A DNA stretch of 41,263 bases from positions 1 to 41,263 of the forward strand of contig NZ_PQIA01000086.1 of the NCBI RefSeq assembly GCF_003385235.1, in the 5' to 3' direction. How positions within the stretch are numbered: position 1 is the first letter of the stretch; each line of letters starts with the position of its first letter. Below the pieces are notes generated by a model that was not told the origin of the DNA, searched no databases, and saw only the letters and a program-made list of their open reading frames with translations. The stretch comes from Amycolatopsis circi (GTDB lineage: Bacteria > Actinomycetota > Actinomycetes > Mycobacteriales > Pseudonocardiaceae). This document shows, piece after piece, positions 24,495-32,833 of this stretch. The translations under genes and the position numbers were made by a program.

Positions 24495-24536
24495 CGTGAG
24501 TGTTTATCGCGGTTCTAACCGCGATAAACACTCACG
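24495..24536. repeat. Palindromic repeat CGTGAGTG...CACTCACG, copy 2 (42 bp, perfect arms)
   Basis: Two perfectly matching 20-bp arms around a CT centre; arms read CGTGAGTGTTTATCGCGGTT inward. It lies between a terminator and the next co-directional gene, 47 nt before its ATG. It contains start-like codons that would give the downstream gene a spurious N-terminal extension ending THDPR. Confidence 0.92.
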
Positions 24537-24583
24537 ACCCCCGGGTGCGGCGCCGGCACGAGCCTTCGGGAAGAGTGTCCGGC

Positions 24584-25522
24584 ATGGACGAGCTTTACCC
24601 GCCGATCCTGGTGCGAGCCGACGGAATGCTGGACGTCGGCGACGGGCACCGGATCTACTGCCAGGAAGCTGGTAACCCGCAGGGGAAGCCGGTGGTGGTC
24701 CTGCACGGCGGGCCGGGAAGCGGCTCCGCCCCGATGACCCGGCGGCACTTCGACCCCGAGGCGTACCGGATCATCCTGTTCGACCAGCGCGGCTCCGGCC
24801 GCAGCACGCCCAACGCGGGCGATGATCTGTCGGCGAACACGTTGTGGCACTTGGTGTCCGACATGGAGCTGCTGCGCGAACGGCTGAACATCGAGCGATG
24901 GCAGCTGTTCGGCGGGTCGTGGGGTTCGACGCTTGCCTTGGCGTACGCGGAAACCCATCCGTCGCGAGTGTCCGAAATGGTCTTGCGCGGGATTTTCACC
25001 GTGCGCCAGCGGGAACTCGACTGGCTTTACCGTGGCGGGGCGGCGAATCTCTTCCCCGCGGAGTGGGACGCCTTCCTGGAGCCGCTGGACAACCTGGAAG
25101 ACCCGCTGGCCGGGTACGCCGAGCTGCTCCACTCCCCCGATCCCGCGGTGCGCGAACGGGCCGCGATCGCTTGGAGCGTCTGGGAAGGCGCGACGGTGGC
25201 GTTGCTGCCGCAACAGTCCTTTGTGAACCAATACGCGAATCCGCAGTTCGCGCTGACGTTCGCTCGCCTTGCGGTGCACTACTTCCAGCACGGCGCTTGG
25301 CTGGAAGAAGGCCAGCTGATCCGCGACGCCGACCGGCTCGCCGGGACTCCGGGGGTGTTGGTGCAGGGGCGTTATGACGCGGTGTGCCCGCCGATCACGG
25401 CGTATCAGCTGCATCGGGCTTGGCCAGGTTCGACGTTGAAGCTCACCGAATCCGCGGGCCACGCGGTCACTGATCCCGGCATTCTCGCGGCTCTCCGCGA
25501 GGCGACCGACGGCTTCCGGTAG
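24584..25522 (+). CDS. pip: Proline iminopeptidase (S33)
   Basis: 312 aa cytoplasmic alpha/beta-hydrolase that removes N-terminal proline from peptides. Complete S33 features: oxyanion loop HGGPGSG (41-47), DQRGSGRSTP, nucleophile Ser112 in GGSWGS, Asp265 in GRYDAVCP and His293 in SAGHAVTD. Length and the MDELYPP start match the bacterial Pip family. I reject the longer frame beginning in the palindrome at 24495 because those 28 residues are non-conserved repeat translation. It converges with the ABC permease gene across the palindrome at 25555. The protein could recycle proline from peptides; it has no obvious role in the neighbouring polyamine locus. Confidence 0.92.
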   Translation: MDELYPPILVRADGMLDVGDGHRIYCQEAGNPQGKPVVVLHGGPGSGSAPMTRRHFDPEAYRIILFDQRGSGRSTPNAGDDLSANTLWHLVSDMELLRERLNIERWQLFGGSWGSTLALAYAETHPSRVSEMVLRGIFTVRQRELDWLYRGGAANLFPAEWDAFLEPLDNLEDPLAGYAELLHSPDPAVRERAAIAWSVWEGATVALLPQQSFVNQYANPQFALTFARLAVHYFQHGAWLEEGQLIRDADRLAGTPGVLVQGRYDAVCPPITAYQLHRAWPGSTLKLTESAGHAVTDPGILAALREATDGFR

Positions 25523-25554
25523 TCCGCCGCGCGAGCCCGGCACTCGGTTTAACG

Positions 25555-25605
25555 CCGTGAGGGGAACCCTCACGGAATCAGATTCCCTCAGGGTTCCCCT
25601 CACGG
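25555..25605. repeat. Nested palindrome, probable bidirectional terminator
   Basis: Outer 16-bp perfect arms (CCGTGAGGGGAACCCT at 25555-25570 with its complement at 25590-25605) enclose an inner GGAAT-CAG-ATTCC hairpin. It lies between the convergent pip and the last gene of the ABC transporter operon, 12 nt from the latter's stop. It is different in sequence from the CGTGAGTG family. Confidence 0.85.
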
Positions 25606-25617
25606 ACTTGCCCGGAG

Positions 25618-26427
25618 CTAGATCCGGCCGCCGCTGGAGCTGTCGCCGCCGGAAAGCCGCTGTGCCAGGTAGACCGGCACCGTCGACACGATGATCAGCA
25701 CCGCCGCGACCACGTTGACCACCGGGGCCTGGTTCGGGCGGAACAGGTTGTTGTAGATCCAGATCGGCAGCGTTTCCATGCCCGTGCCGAGGGTGAACGT
25801 CGTCACGATGATCTCGTCGAACGACAGCGCGAAGGCGAGCAATCCGCCTGCCAGCAAAGCGGAGCGCAGCATCGGGAACGTCACCAGGCGGAACGTCGTC
25901 ATGCCGTCCGCGCCAAGGTCCATCGACGCTTCTTCGAGGTTCCCGCCCATCCGGCGCAACCGGGCGACCACATTGTTGAACACGACCACGATGCAGAACG
26001 TGGCGTGCGCGACGATCGCCGTCATCAGGCCGAGATCAAGGCCGAAGATCGTCCGGAACGCGTTGTTCAGCGCGATGCCGGTGACGATGCCGGGCAGCGC
26101 GATCGGCAGGATCACCAGCAGCGACAACGAGTTCCGGCCGAAGAACCGGTACTTCTGCAACGCGAACGCGGCCATCGTGCCGAGCACCAAAGCGATCGCG
26201 GTCGCCGAAAGCCCGGCGATGATGCTGGTCCACAAGGCATGCAGGGCACCCTCGTTGGTGATCGCCCGGCCCCACCATTCGAGGGTGAAGCTCTTGGGCG
26301 GCCATCCGAACGTCGTGTCGGCGTTGACCGAGTTCAGCAGGACCACCAGCAGCGGGAAATAGATCACCGCGAATCCGACTCCGAGCGCGGTCCACAACAG
26401 CACCCGGGCGGGTTTCGACATCCGCAC
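25618..26427 (-). CDS. potC: ABC transporter permease, spermidine/putrescine PotC-type
   Basis: 269 aa with six predicted helices. The EAA loop reads EEASMDLGADGMTTFRLVTFP (about 165-185), the contact point for the ATPase. Sequence and gene order match the second permease of polyamine-type importers (PotC/YdcV). It forms the membrane channel with the next gene's product. GTG at 26427 is preferred because AGGAGA precedes it by 6 nt; an ATG two codons later is possible. The preceding gene ends 9 nt away. Last gene of the operon, ended by the palindrome at 25555. Substrate class inferred from neighbours (aminobutyraldehyde dehydrogenase, gabT). Confidence 0.88.
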   Translation of the reverse strand: MRMSKPARVLLWTALGVGFAVIYFPLLVVLLNSVNADTTFGWPPKSFTLEWWGRAITNEGALHALWTSIIAGLSATAIALVLGTMAAFALQKYRFFGRNSLSLLVILPIALPGIVTGIALNNAFRTIFGLDLGLMTAIVAHATFCIVVVFNNVVARLRRMGGNLEEASMDLGADGMTTFRLVTFPMLRSALLAGGLLAFALSFDEIIVTTFTLGTGMETLPIWIYNNLFRPNQAPVVNVVAAVLIIVSTVPVYLAQRLSGGDSSSGGRI

Positions 26428-26436
26428 GGCGGTCTC

Positions 26437-27318
26437 CTAGAGGTTGTCCAGCGCACCGGTGCGACGCACCGCGGCCAGGTAGACGAGCATGATCACGACC
26501 GGAACCGTCGCGACGGTCGCGGCGAACGGCAGGTTGTTGGCCGCGCCGATGTTGTCGTACACGACGTTTCCGAGCATCTGCGAGGTGCCGCCGACGATCT
26601 TCACCGCGATGTAGTCGCCGAGCGACAGCGAGAAGGTGAAGATCGAACCCGCGACGATCGCCGGGAACGTCAGCGGCAGGATCACCGAACGGAACGTGCG
26701 GAACGACTTCGCGCCGAGGTCGCCGGAAGCGTCCACCAGGGACGTCGGAAGCTTTTCGAGGCCCGCGTAGATCGGCAGGATCATGTACGGAAGCCAGAGG
26801 TAGGACAGCGTGATCACGGTCGCGGTGACGCCGTAGCCCGGGCCGGAAATGCCGAGCGGGTTCAGCAGCCAGTTGAGAACGCCGTTGCCGGACAACAGGG
26901 TCCGCCACGCGTACGCCTTCACCAGGTAGCTCGCCCACAGCGGCGTCATGACCATGATCACCAGCAGCCGCTGCGCCCGCGGCGACGCGAGTTTGGCCAT
27001 GGCGAACGCCATCGGGAACGCGATCACCGCGTCGATCACGGTCACCAGCAACGCGATGCCGACGGTGCGGAACGTGATCGTGCGGTAAACCGAATCACTG
27101 AAAAGAGTGACAAAGTTGTCGAGGGACCAGTCAGTGACCACCTTGCCGGTGAAGACGTCGGTGGACCAGAAGGCCGTGATGAAGAGGGCGGCGAGCGCGC
27201 CGAGGTAGGCCAGGCCGAGCCAGAGCATCGGCGCGGTGAGGAGAAGTCCGAGGCGCAGCTTGGGTTTGCGGTGGAAGAAAGCCGAGATGCGGTGACTCGG
27301 CGGGCTCACGGCGGTCAT
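26437..27318 (-). CDS. potB: ABC transporter permease, spermidine/putrescine PotB-type
   Basis: 293 aa. A cytoplasmic basic N-terminus (residues 1-20), then six helices; the EAA loop is SLVDASGDLGAKSFRTFRSVILP (about 200-222). It resembles PotB/YdcU and pairs with the downstream permease. ATG at 27318 was chosen because it begins just before the first helix and has GGAAAG upstream; the long open frame further upstream only mirrors the binding-protein gene. A 14-bp hairpin (27399-27437) separates it from the binding-protein gene. Confidence 0.88.
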   Translation of the reverse strand: MTAVSPPSHRISAFFHRKPKLRLGLLLTAPMLWLGLAYLGALAALFITAFWSTDVFTGKVVTDWSLDNFVTLFSDSVYRTITFRTVGIALLVTVIDAVIAFPMAFAMAKLASPRAQRLLVIMVMTPLWASYLVKAYAWRTLLSGNGVLNWLLNPLGISGPGYGVTATVITLSYLWLPYMILPIYAGLEKLPTSLVDASGDLGAKSFRTFRSVILPLTFPAIVAGSIFTFSLSLGDYIAVKIVGGTSQMLGNVVYDNIGAANNLPFAATVATVPVVIMLVYLAAVRRTGALDNL

Positions 27319-27398
27319 GTCGTAGCACTTTCCGGTGGAGACGGGAGAAGAGCCGAGGGCTGCGGGAACATTGGGGAGGGCCCGCAGCCCCCGGCGGA

Positions 27399-27437
27399 CT
27401 CGCGGACGCCGGCGCGGTGGGTACCGGCATCCGCGAG
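27399..27437 (-). other. Intercistronic hairpin behind the binding-protein gene
   Basis: A 14-bp stem with one G-U pair (27399-27412 with 27424-27437) begins 6 nt after the binding-protein stop codon. In many ABC importers such a stem protects the upstream mRNA and limits read-through, making binding protein more abundant than permease. Seen: the stem. Inferred: the effect. Confidence 0.65.
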
Positions 27438-27443
27438 AGTCGA

Positions 27444-28652
27444 TCAGCCCTTGATCTCGGTCCAGGCCCGGGTCCAGTCGCCGTAGTCCTTGCACTTGAC
27501 GTCCGTGCGGCCGTCGAGGCACTGCGGGATCGGAGTGGTCCAGTACTGGATCTTGGCGGCGTACGCGGCGTCGTTGGCGTGGTAGGTGTCGCACAGCGAC
27601 TTGTCCTTGAACTCCGCACAGGCCTTGGAGTTCGCCGGGGCCTCACCGAAGTACTCGGCGACCTGGGCGTTCACCTTCGGGCTCGTGATGTAGTCCATCC
27701 ACTTGTACGCACACGTCTTGTGCTGCGACTTCGCGGAAACCATCCACGTGTCCGACCAGCCGGTGGCGCCCTCGCTCGGCACCGTGGCCGCGATCGGCGC
27801 GCCCTCGCTCTTCGCGAGGTTCACCGTCACCTGCCAGGCCGTGCCGATCACGCCGTCGCCGCTCTTGAGCGACTGCGTTTCCTTGAGGTAGTCCGACCAG
27901 TACTCCTCGACCAGCGGGCGCTGCTTCTTGAGCAGGTCCGTGGCCGCCTTGAACTGCTTGTCGTCCAAGGCGTACGGGTTCTTGATGCCCAGATCAGGCT
28001 GGTGCGCCATCAGGTACAGCGCGGCGTCGGCGATGTAGATCGGGGAGTCGTACGCGATGATCTTGCCCTTGAACTGCGACTTCTCGTCGAACATCGGCGA
28101 CCACGACTTCGGCTCCGGCTGCACCTTGTCGGTGCGGTAGGCCAGGACGTTCGCGCCCCAGCCGTGCGGGATGCCGTAGGCGACGTTGTTGACGCTGTTC
28201 CACGACTTGTTCTTGAGGAACGGGTAGATGTCGTTGTAGTTCGGGACGAGCGCGGTGTTGACCGGCTCGACGTCGCCCGAGGCGACCAGCCGCAGCGAGG
28301 CGTCGCCGGAGGCCGAAACCACGTCGTACTGCCCGGTCTTCATCAGCGTCACGGCCTCGTCCGAGGTGCCGAACGGCTTGACGTTGACCTTGCATCCGGT
28401 CTGCTGCTCGAACGGCGTGACCCAGTTGACCTTCGCGTCGTTCGAGCCGTTTTCCGCGTAGCCGGGCCACGCGAGCACGTTCAGCTGGCCTTCCGGCTGT
28501 CCGAGCTGCGTCAGCGCGTTCAGCTTCGGCGGAGTGAAGCCCTGTGCGCCTGGCGCCGACCCCGCTTTGGAGTCGGAGCCCGAGGTGCCGCAGGCAGCGA
28601 GCAGGAGGCTCACGCCGCACAGCCCTGCGAGCAGCGTCTTCCTGTTCTTCAT
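27444..28652 (-). CDS. potD: Extracellular substrate-binding lipoprotein of polyamine-type ABC importer
   Basis: 402 aa. The lipobox ends LLAAC (Cys21), followed by a Ser/Gly-rich linker. The periplasmic-binding fold starts at NVLAWPGYAENGSNDAKVNWVTPFE and includes FGTSDEAVTLMKTGQYDVVSASGD and GIPHGWGANVLAYRTD, as in PotD/PotF/YdcS. Four Cys near the C-terminus (about 340-395) could form disulphides. Many type-2 binding proteins look similar, so polyamine versus another amine is not settled by motif alone; the neighbouring dehydrogenase and gabT support a C4 amine. It follows the ATPase gene by 26 nt. Confidence 0.88.
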   Translation of the reverse strand: MKNRKTLLAGLCGVSLLLAACGTSGSDSKAGSAPGAQGFTPPKLNALTQLGQPEGQLNVLAWPGYAENGSNDAKVNWVTPFEQQTGCKVNVKPFGTSDEAVTLMKTGQYDVVSASGDASLRLVASGDVEPVNTALVPNYNDIYPFLKNKSWNSVNNVAYGIPHGWGANVLAYRTDKVQPEPKSWSPMFDEKSQFKGKIIAYDSPIYIADAALYLMAHQPDLGIKNPYALDDKQFKAATDLLKKQRPLVEEYWSDYLKETQSLKSGDGVIGTAWQVTVNLAKSEGAPIAATVPSEGATGWSDTWMVSAKSQHKTCAYKWMDYITSPKVNAQVAEYFGEAPANSKACAEFKDKSLCDTYHANDAAYAAKIQYWTTPIPQCLDGRTDVKCKDYGDWTRAWTEIKG

Positions 28653-28678
28653 AGCGAGAGAAACCTTCCCGTGAGGAA

Positions 28679-29755
28679 CTAGCCGGCTTCGGGGACCCGG
28701 AAACTGTGTTCGCGGCGCCAGCGCAGGCGAACGCGACCGTCGGAGAACTCGGTCGGCTCGCTGGTGTTCTGGCGGACAACGGACAATTGGCCCCCGGCAT
28801 CGAGCGCGACAGCGTAGCGCACCGTCGAACCGGCATAAACGACATCCGTGACCGAACCGGTCGCCGAAGTCTCTCCGGGACCGGCCGGGGACGCAAGGTC
28901 TCCGTCGATGCGGATCTTCTCCGGCCGGATGCTGTACACGCCCGGCCTGCCGATCACCGCCTCCGCGCTGCGCCCGCTGAGCAGGTTCGACGTGCCGACG
29001 AACCCTGCCACGAAGGCACTTGCGGGGCGTTCGTAGACCTCGACCGGAGTGCCGACCTGTTCGATGCGGCCCGCGTTGAACACGGCGATCCGGTCGCTCA
29101 TGGTGAGCGCCTCGTCCTGGTCGTGGGTGACGAAGACGAAGGTGATGCCGACCTCGCGCTGGATCTGCTTGAGCTCGACCTGCATGGTCTGGCGGAGCTT
29201 CAGGTCAAGCGCGCCAAGGGGTTCATCCAAAAGCAACACTTTCGGGTGATTTACGAGAGCGCGGGCGAGCGCGACGCGCTGTCGCTGTCCACCGGACATC
29301 TGCGACGGCTTGCGGTCGCCGAAGTCGTCCAGCCGCACCGTGCGCAGCGCTTCCTTCGCCCGGTCGCGGCGTTCGGCTTTCGCGACCCGCTTGACTTTCA
29401 GGCCGTACTCCACGTTCTGCTGCACGGTCATGTGCGGGAAGAGCGCGTAGTCCTGGAACACCGTGTTGACGTCGCGGTCGAACGGAGCCAGTTGGCTCAC
29501 GTCCTTGCCTTCGAGTTCGATCGTGCCCGCGGTGGGCAGTTCGAACCCGGCGATCATCCGCAGCACGGTGGTCTTGCCGGAACCGGACGGGCCGAGCATC
29601 GAGAAGAACTCGCCGGGCGGGATGTCGAGGTCGACCCCGTCCACGGCGCGCACCTTGTCGAAGTGCTTTTCCAGTCCGGTGAGCCGGATCGCCGGCTGGC
29701 CGGTCTGCGGACGCCTTCCCGGCGGCCGGGTCTCGGCGGGGGCTTGATGGGGCAT
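28679..29755 (-). CDS. potA: ABC transporter ATPase, spermidine/putrescine PotA-type
   Basis: 358 aa. Walker A GPSGSGKT (55-62), Q-loop FQDYALFPH, signature SGGQR (154-158), Walker B LLLDEP and the switch His in FVTHDQDEA. A C-terminal TOBE regulatory domain follows from about residue 270 (SIRPEKIRIDG; GSVTDVVYAGSTVRYAV). It powers the PotB/PotC permeases. ATG at 29755 has GGAAGG at 7-nt spacing. The aldehyde dehydrogenase gene ends 32 nt upstream, and the binding protein starts 26 nt downstream, so the five genes form one operon. Confidence 0.92.
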   Translation of the reverse strand: MPHQAPAETRPPGRRPQTGQPAIRLTGLEKHFDKVRAVDGVDLDIPPGEFFSMLGPSGSGKTTVLRMIAGFELPTAGTIELEGKDVSQLAPFDRDVNTVFQDYALFPHMTVQQNVEYGLKVKRVAKAERRDRAKEALRTVRLDDFGDRKPSQMSGGQRQRVALARALVNHPKVLLLDEPLGALDLKLRQTMQVELKQIQREVGITFVFVTHDQDEALTMSDRIAVFNAGRIEQVGTPVEVYERPASAFVAGFVGTSNLLSGRSAEAVIGRPGVYSIRPEKIRIDGDLASPAGPGETSATGSVTDVVYAGSTVRYAVALDAGGQLSVVRQNTSEPTEFSDGRVRLRWRREHSFRVPEAG

Positions 29756-29787
29756 GGCGGGCCTTCCGATGGATCTGGTCACGACGG

Positions 29788-31203
29788 CTACAGCGCACTC
29801 ATCACGTGCTTGACGCGGGTGTAGTCCTCGAGGCCGTACAGCGAGAGGTCCTTGCCGTAGCCGGACCGCTTGAACCCGCCGTGCGGCATCTCGGCCACGA
29901 GCGGAATGTGCGTGTTGATCCACACGCAACCGAAGTCGAGTTTCGCCGAGAACTTCATGGCGCGCTGATGGTCCTTGGTCCACACCGAGGAGGCGAGGCC
30001 GTAGGGAACGCCGTTGGCGTGCTTGAGCGCTTCGTCGTCCTCGGTGAACCGCTGCACCGTGATGACCGGGCCGAAAACCTCGTTCTGGATGATCTCGTCG
30101 TCCTGCCGGACGCCGGAAACCACGGTGGCCTCGTAGAAATAGCCCTCGTCGCCGGAGCGCCGTCCTCCACAGTGGACAGTCGCGTGCCCGGGCAGCCGGT
30201 CGATGAAGCCGGAGACCTTTTCCAGCTGCGCGGCGTTGTTGAGCGGACCGAAGGCGACGTCGTCGGCCGTGCCGGTCTTGTTCGCCTCGGCCTGGCGGGT
30301 GAGCGCGTTGACGAAAGTGTCGTGCACGTCGTCGTGGACCAGCACGCGAGTGGCGGCGGTGCAGTCCTGGCCCGCGTTGAAATACCCGGCCGCGGCAATG
30401 GCTTCGGCGGCGGCTTCGAGATCCGCGTCTGGGAACACGATCACCGGGGCCTTGCCGCCCAGTTCGAGGTGCACGCGCTTGACGTCGTGCGCCGCCGAAC
30501 CGGCGACCTCGATGCCCGCTCGCACCGAACCGGTGATCGACACCATCGCCGGAATGTCGTGCTCTACCAAGGCACGTCCGGTGTCGCGGTCGCCGCAGAT
30601 CACGTTGAACACGCCCGCGGGCAGGTGTTCGCCGCAGATTTCCGCGAGCAGCAGCGTGGACGCGGGCGTGGTGTCGGACGGCTTGAGCACGATGGTGTTG
30701 CCCGCGGCGAGGGCCGGCGCGATCTTCCAGATCGCCATCATCAGCGGGTAATTCCAGGGCGTCACCTGCGCGCAGACGCCGACCGGCTCGCGGCGGATGA
30801 ACGACGTGTGGCCTTCCATGTACTCGCCGGCCGAACGGCCTTCGAGCACGCGCGCGGCACCGGCGAAGAAACGCACCTGGTCGATGACCGCGGGCAGCTC
30901 CTCCTCCATGGTCAGCGCGAACGGTTTACCGGTGTCCTGCGCTTCGACGCGGATGATCTCCTCGCCGCGCGCTTCGAGCGCGTCGGCGATCTTCAGCAGT
31001 GCGAGCTGCCGCTGCGCCGGGGTGGTCTCGCGCCAGCTTTCGAACGCTTCCGCGGCGACCTTCAGCGCGCGGTCCACATCCTCGGCACCGGCCACCGGCG
31101 CGGTGCAGTACGCACGGCCGGTAACCGGGTCGACGATTTCCGCGACCTTTCCGGACAGCGAGTCGACGTAGGTCCCGCCGACGTAGTGCTTCAACTCCTG
31201 CAC
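29788..31203 (-). CDS. Aldehyde dehydrogenase, probable gamma-aminobutyraldehyde dehydrogenase
   Basis: 471 aa NAD(P)-dependent dehydrogenase. Catalytic residues are intact: Asn151 in TPWNYP, Glu247 in LELGG and Cys281 in NAGQDCTA. The NAGQDCTAATR block and the overall sequence resemble aminobutyraldehyde/betaine-aldehyde dehydrogenases (PatD/Prr type), and the lead position in a polyamine-importer operon supports 4-aminobutanal -> GABA. GTG at 31203 follows a perfect AGGAGG at 7 nt; an ATG 48 nt upstream would add residues overlapping the promoter. Transcribed from the promoter at 31239-31265, divergent from the GntR gene. Substrate is inferred. Confidence 0.88.
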   Translation of the reverse strand: MQELKHYVGGTYVDSLSGKVAEIVDPVTGRAYCTAPVAGAEDVDRALKVAAEAFESWRETTPAQRQLALLKIADALEARGEEIIRVEAQDTGKPFALTMEEELPAVIDQVRFFAGAARVLEGRSAGEYMEGHTSFIRREPVGVCAQVTPWNYPLMMAIWKIAPALAAGNTIVLKPSDTTPASTLLLAEICGEHLPAGVFNVICGDRDTGRALVEHDIPAMVSITGSVRAGIEVAGSAAHDVKRVHLELGGKAPVIVFPDADLEAAAEAIAAAGYFNAGQDCTAATRVLVHDDVHDTFVNALTRQAEANKTGTADDVAFGPLNNAAQLEKVSGFIDRLPGHATVHCGGRRSGDEGYFYEATVVSGVRQDDEIIQNEVFGPVITVQRFTEDDEALKHANGVPYGLASSVWTKDHQRAMKFSAKLDFGCVWINTHIPLVAEMPHGGFKRSGYGKDLSLYGLEDYTRVKHVMSAL

Positions 31204-31234
31204 GCGTGCGCCTCCTGACTCTCCGTGGCAGGAT

Positions 31235-31265
31235 GAAACATATAACTCCATATTTCAAATGACAA
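31235..31265 (-). promoter_or_regulatory. Divergent promoter/operator between importer operon and gntR
   Basis: An AT-rich island in the 113-nt divergent gap. On the minus strand TTGTCA (31260-31265), 15 bp, TATATG (31239-31244) forms a promoter for the dehydrogenase-transporter operon. Imperfect symmetry GAAACATAT...ATATTTC (31235-31256) covers the -10, where the adjacent GntR protein could bind. Confidence 0.5.
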
Positions 31266-31316
31266 GGCCCTGGGGCAGGATTGGCTCCAACGGATGCCGA
31301 GACGGGTGGACCAACG

Positions 31317-32060
31317 ATGCGCAAGGAGATGTCGAACAGCGCACGACTGGCGATGTTCGCCCCGCTGGAACAGGTGGGGCGCGCGGAAGCGGTCGCGGCG
31401 CGGCTCTTCGACGCCATCACGCTCGGTCTGCTCGACGACGCCGAGCAGTTGCCGAGCGAGGCCGAACTCGCCGCGCAGTTCCGGGTCTCCACCGTCACTG
31501 TCCGCGAGGCGCTCGCGGTGCTGCGGCAGCAGGGTCTCGTCGAAACGCGGCGCGGACGCGGCGGCGGCAGTTTCGTGCGCACACCGGACTGGCCCGCGCA
31601 GAGTTCGTGGGCCGAACGCCTGCGATTGGTCTCAATGGCTGAACTTCGCGACTTCGGCGACCACTATCTCGCCGTCGCGGGCTCGGCCGCGAAACTCGCC
31701 GCCGAACGCAGCACTCCCGAAGATCTCGAACGGCTCCGGCTCACCGCGGAAGACCTCCTCGGCGCGAGCGGCCCCGACGCGACCCGCGCGGAACGGCACT
31801 TCCACCTCGAAGTCGCTGCCGCCGCACAGTCCCCGCGGCTCACCAACCAGGAAGTTCAGCTGCAGAGCGAACATGGCGTATTGCTGTGGGCGCCCCTCGG
31901 CGACAAGGAAGCCTGCCGTGGGTCCTACGCTGAGCACCAGGCGATCGTCTCCGCGATCGCCTCGGCCGACGGCGATCGGGCGCGCGCCTTGACCGAAGAC
32001 CACCTCCTCGGTGCGCTCGACCGGCTCGCTGATCTGCACCTGACCCTCGAAACGCCGTAA
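31317..32060 (+). CDS. GntR-family transcriptional regulator (FadR/FCD subfamily)
   Basis: 247 aa. The N-terminal winged helix-turn-helix is clear (QLPSEAELAAQFRVSTVTVREALAVL and LVETRRGRGG, about 45-90). The C-terminal all-helical FCD ligand domain follows from about 105, with conserved His positions in ERHFHLEV, AEHQAIV and TEDHL that in relatives bind a metal and a carboxylate ligand. It probably controls the divergent dehydrogenase-importer operon and its own unit. ATG at 31317 has GGTGGA 6 nt upstream; the ATG four codons later has no usable ribosome site. The Cache-domain gene follows after 32 nt on the same strand. Confidence 0.9.
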   Translation: MRKEMSNSARLAMFAPLEQVGRAEAVAARLFDAITLGLLDDAEQLPSEAELAAQFRVSTVTVREALAVLRQQGLVETRRGRGGGSFVRTPDWPAQSSWAERLRLVSMAELRDFGDHYLAVAGSAAKLAAERSTPEDLERLRLTAEDLLGASGPDATRAERHFHLEVAAAAQSPRLTNQEVQLQSEHGVLLWAPLGDKEACRGSYAEHQAIVSAIASADGDRARALTEDHLLGALDRLADLHLTLETP

Positions 32061-32092
32061 GCTCCGATGACCCGCATCACGAGGTGAGCATC

Positions 32093-32833
32093 GTGCCCGA
32101 CACCCGCACGCTGACCGGCGAAGAGGTAGTGACCCAGGTTTCCGCCCTCGTCGAGGAGATTTTCGCGCGCCTGAAACCAGTTCTGGCCGCCGCCGAAACG
32201 CTGCTCGCCGAGCCCGGCGACTCCACCGCCGAAGCGCTGCACACGATCCGGCCGCAGGTCATCGAGGCGCTCGGCGGCCTCGTGGTCGGCGCGGGCTTCG
32301 TGAGCGCGCCGAATGTCCTTGCCGATCAGGAATTCGGCTTCGAGTGGTGGACTTCCTGCCGCACCGACGACGGTTCGCCGGAACAGCTGTTCATCAGCCT
32401 CGACCCGGAGAGCCCTAATTTCCTTGACTACACGCGGCAATCGTGGTTCACCGTCCCGCGCGACAGCGGGCGGCGGCACGTCAACGGGCCGTACGTGGAC
32501 TATCTCTGCACCGACGAGTACACGCTCACCTTCACCGTGCCTGTCACGCGCGGTGAGGAATTCGCCGGAGTCGTTGGTGCGGACGTGTATGTGCGCGAGT
32601 TCGAGCGCACGGTGAGTCGCCGGCTTCGCGCGCTCGGCCGGACCGCCGCGTTGCTCAACGCGCAGGGACGGGTGATCGTGTCGAACAGCGTGCGGAAGGC
32701 GACCGGGTCGCTGGTGCGCGAGATCGACGTGCCTGCCTGGTGGGCGTCCGGCGCGGAACCGTATACGGCGCCGGGCGGGACGACGTTGCGGCGGTGCGGG
32801 GATTCGCCGATCACGTTGCTGGTCACGACCTGA
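32093..32833 (+). CDS. Stand-alone Cache-domain protein
   Basis: 246 aa. A helical N-terminal part (1-80) precedes a Cache-type sensor core: FEWWTSC, LDYTRQSWFTVPRDSG, HVNGPYVDYLCTDEYTLTFTVPV, then FAGVVGADVYVREFERTV and LLNAQGRVIVSNS. This resembles the membrane-distal module of double-Cache receptors. Unusually there is no signal peptide, transmembrane helix or output domain, so it should be cytoplasmic. GTG at 32093 is preferred over GTG at 32084 because GAGGTGA then falls 5 nt upstream. It is probably co-transcribed with the GntR regulator and overlaps the convergent pucR stop by 11 nt. A ligand-binding partner of that regulator is a guess; a metabolic binding protein is an alternative. 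Confidence 0.75.
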   Translation: MPDTRTLTGEEVVTQVSALVEEIFARLKPVLAAAETLLAEPGDSTAEALHTIRPQVIEALGGLVVGAGFVSAPNVLADQEFGFEWWTSCRTDDGSPEQLFISLDPESPNFLDYTRQSWFTVPRDSGRRHVNGPYVDYLCTDEYTLTFTVPVTRGEEFAGVVGADVYVREFERTVSRRLRALGRTAALLNAQGRVIVSNSVRKATGSLVREIDVPAWWASGAEPYTAPGGTTLRRCGDSPITLLVTT

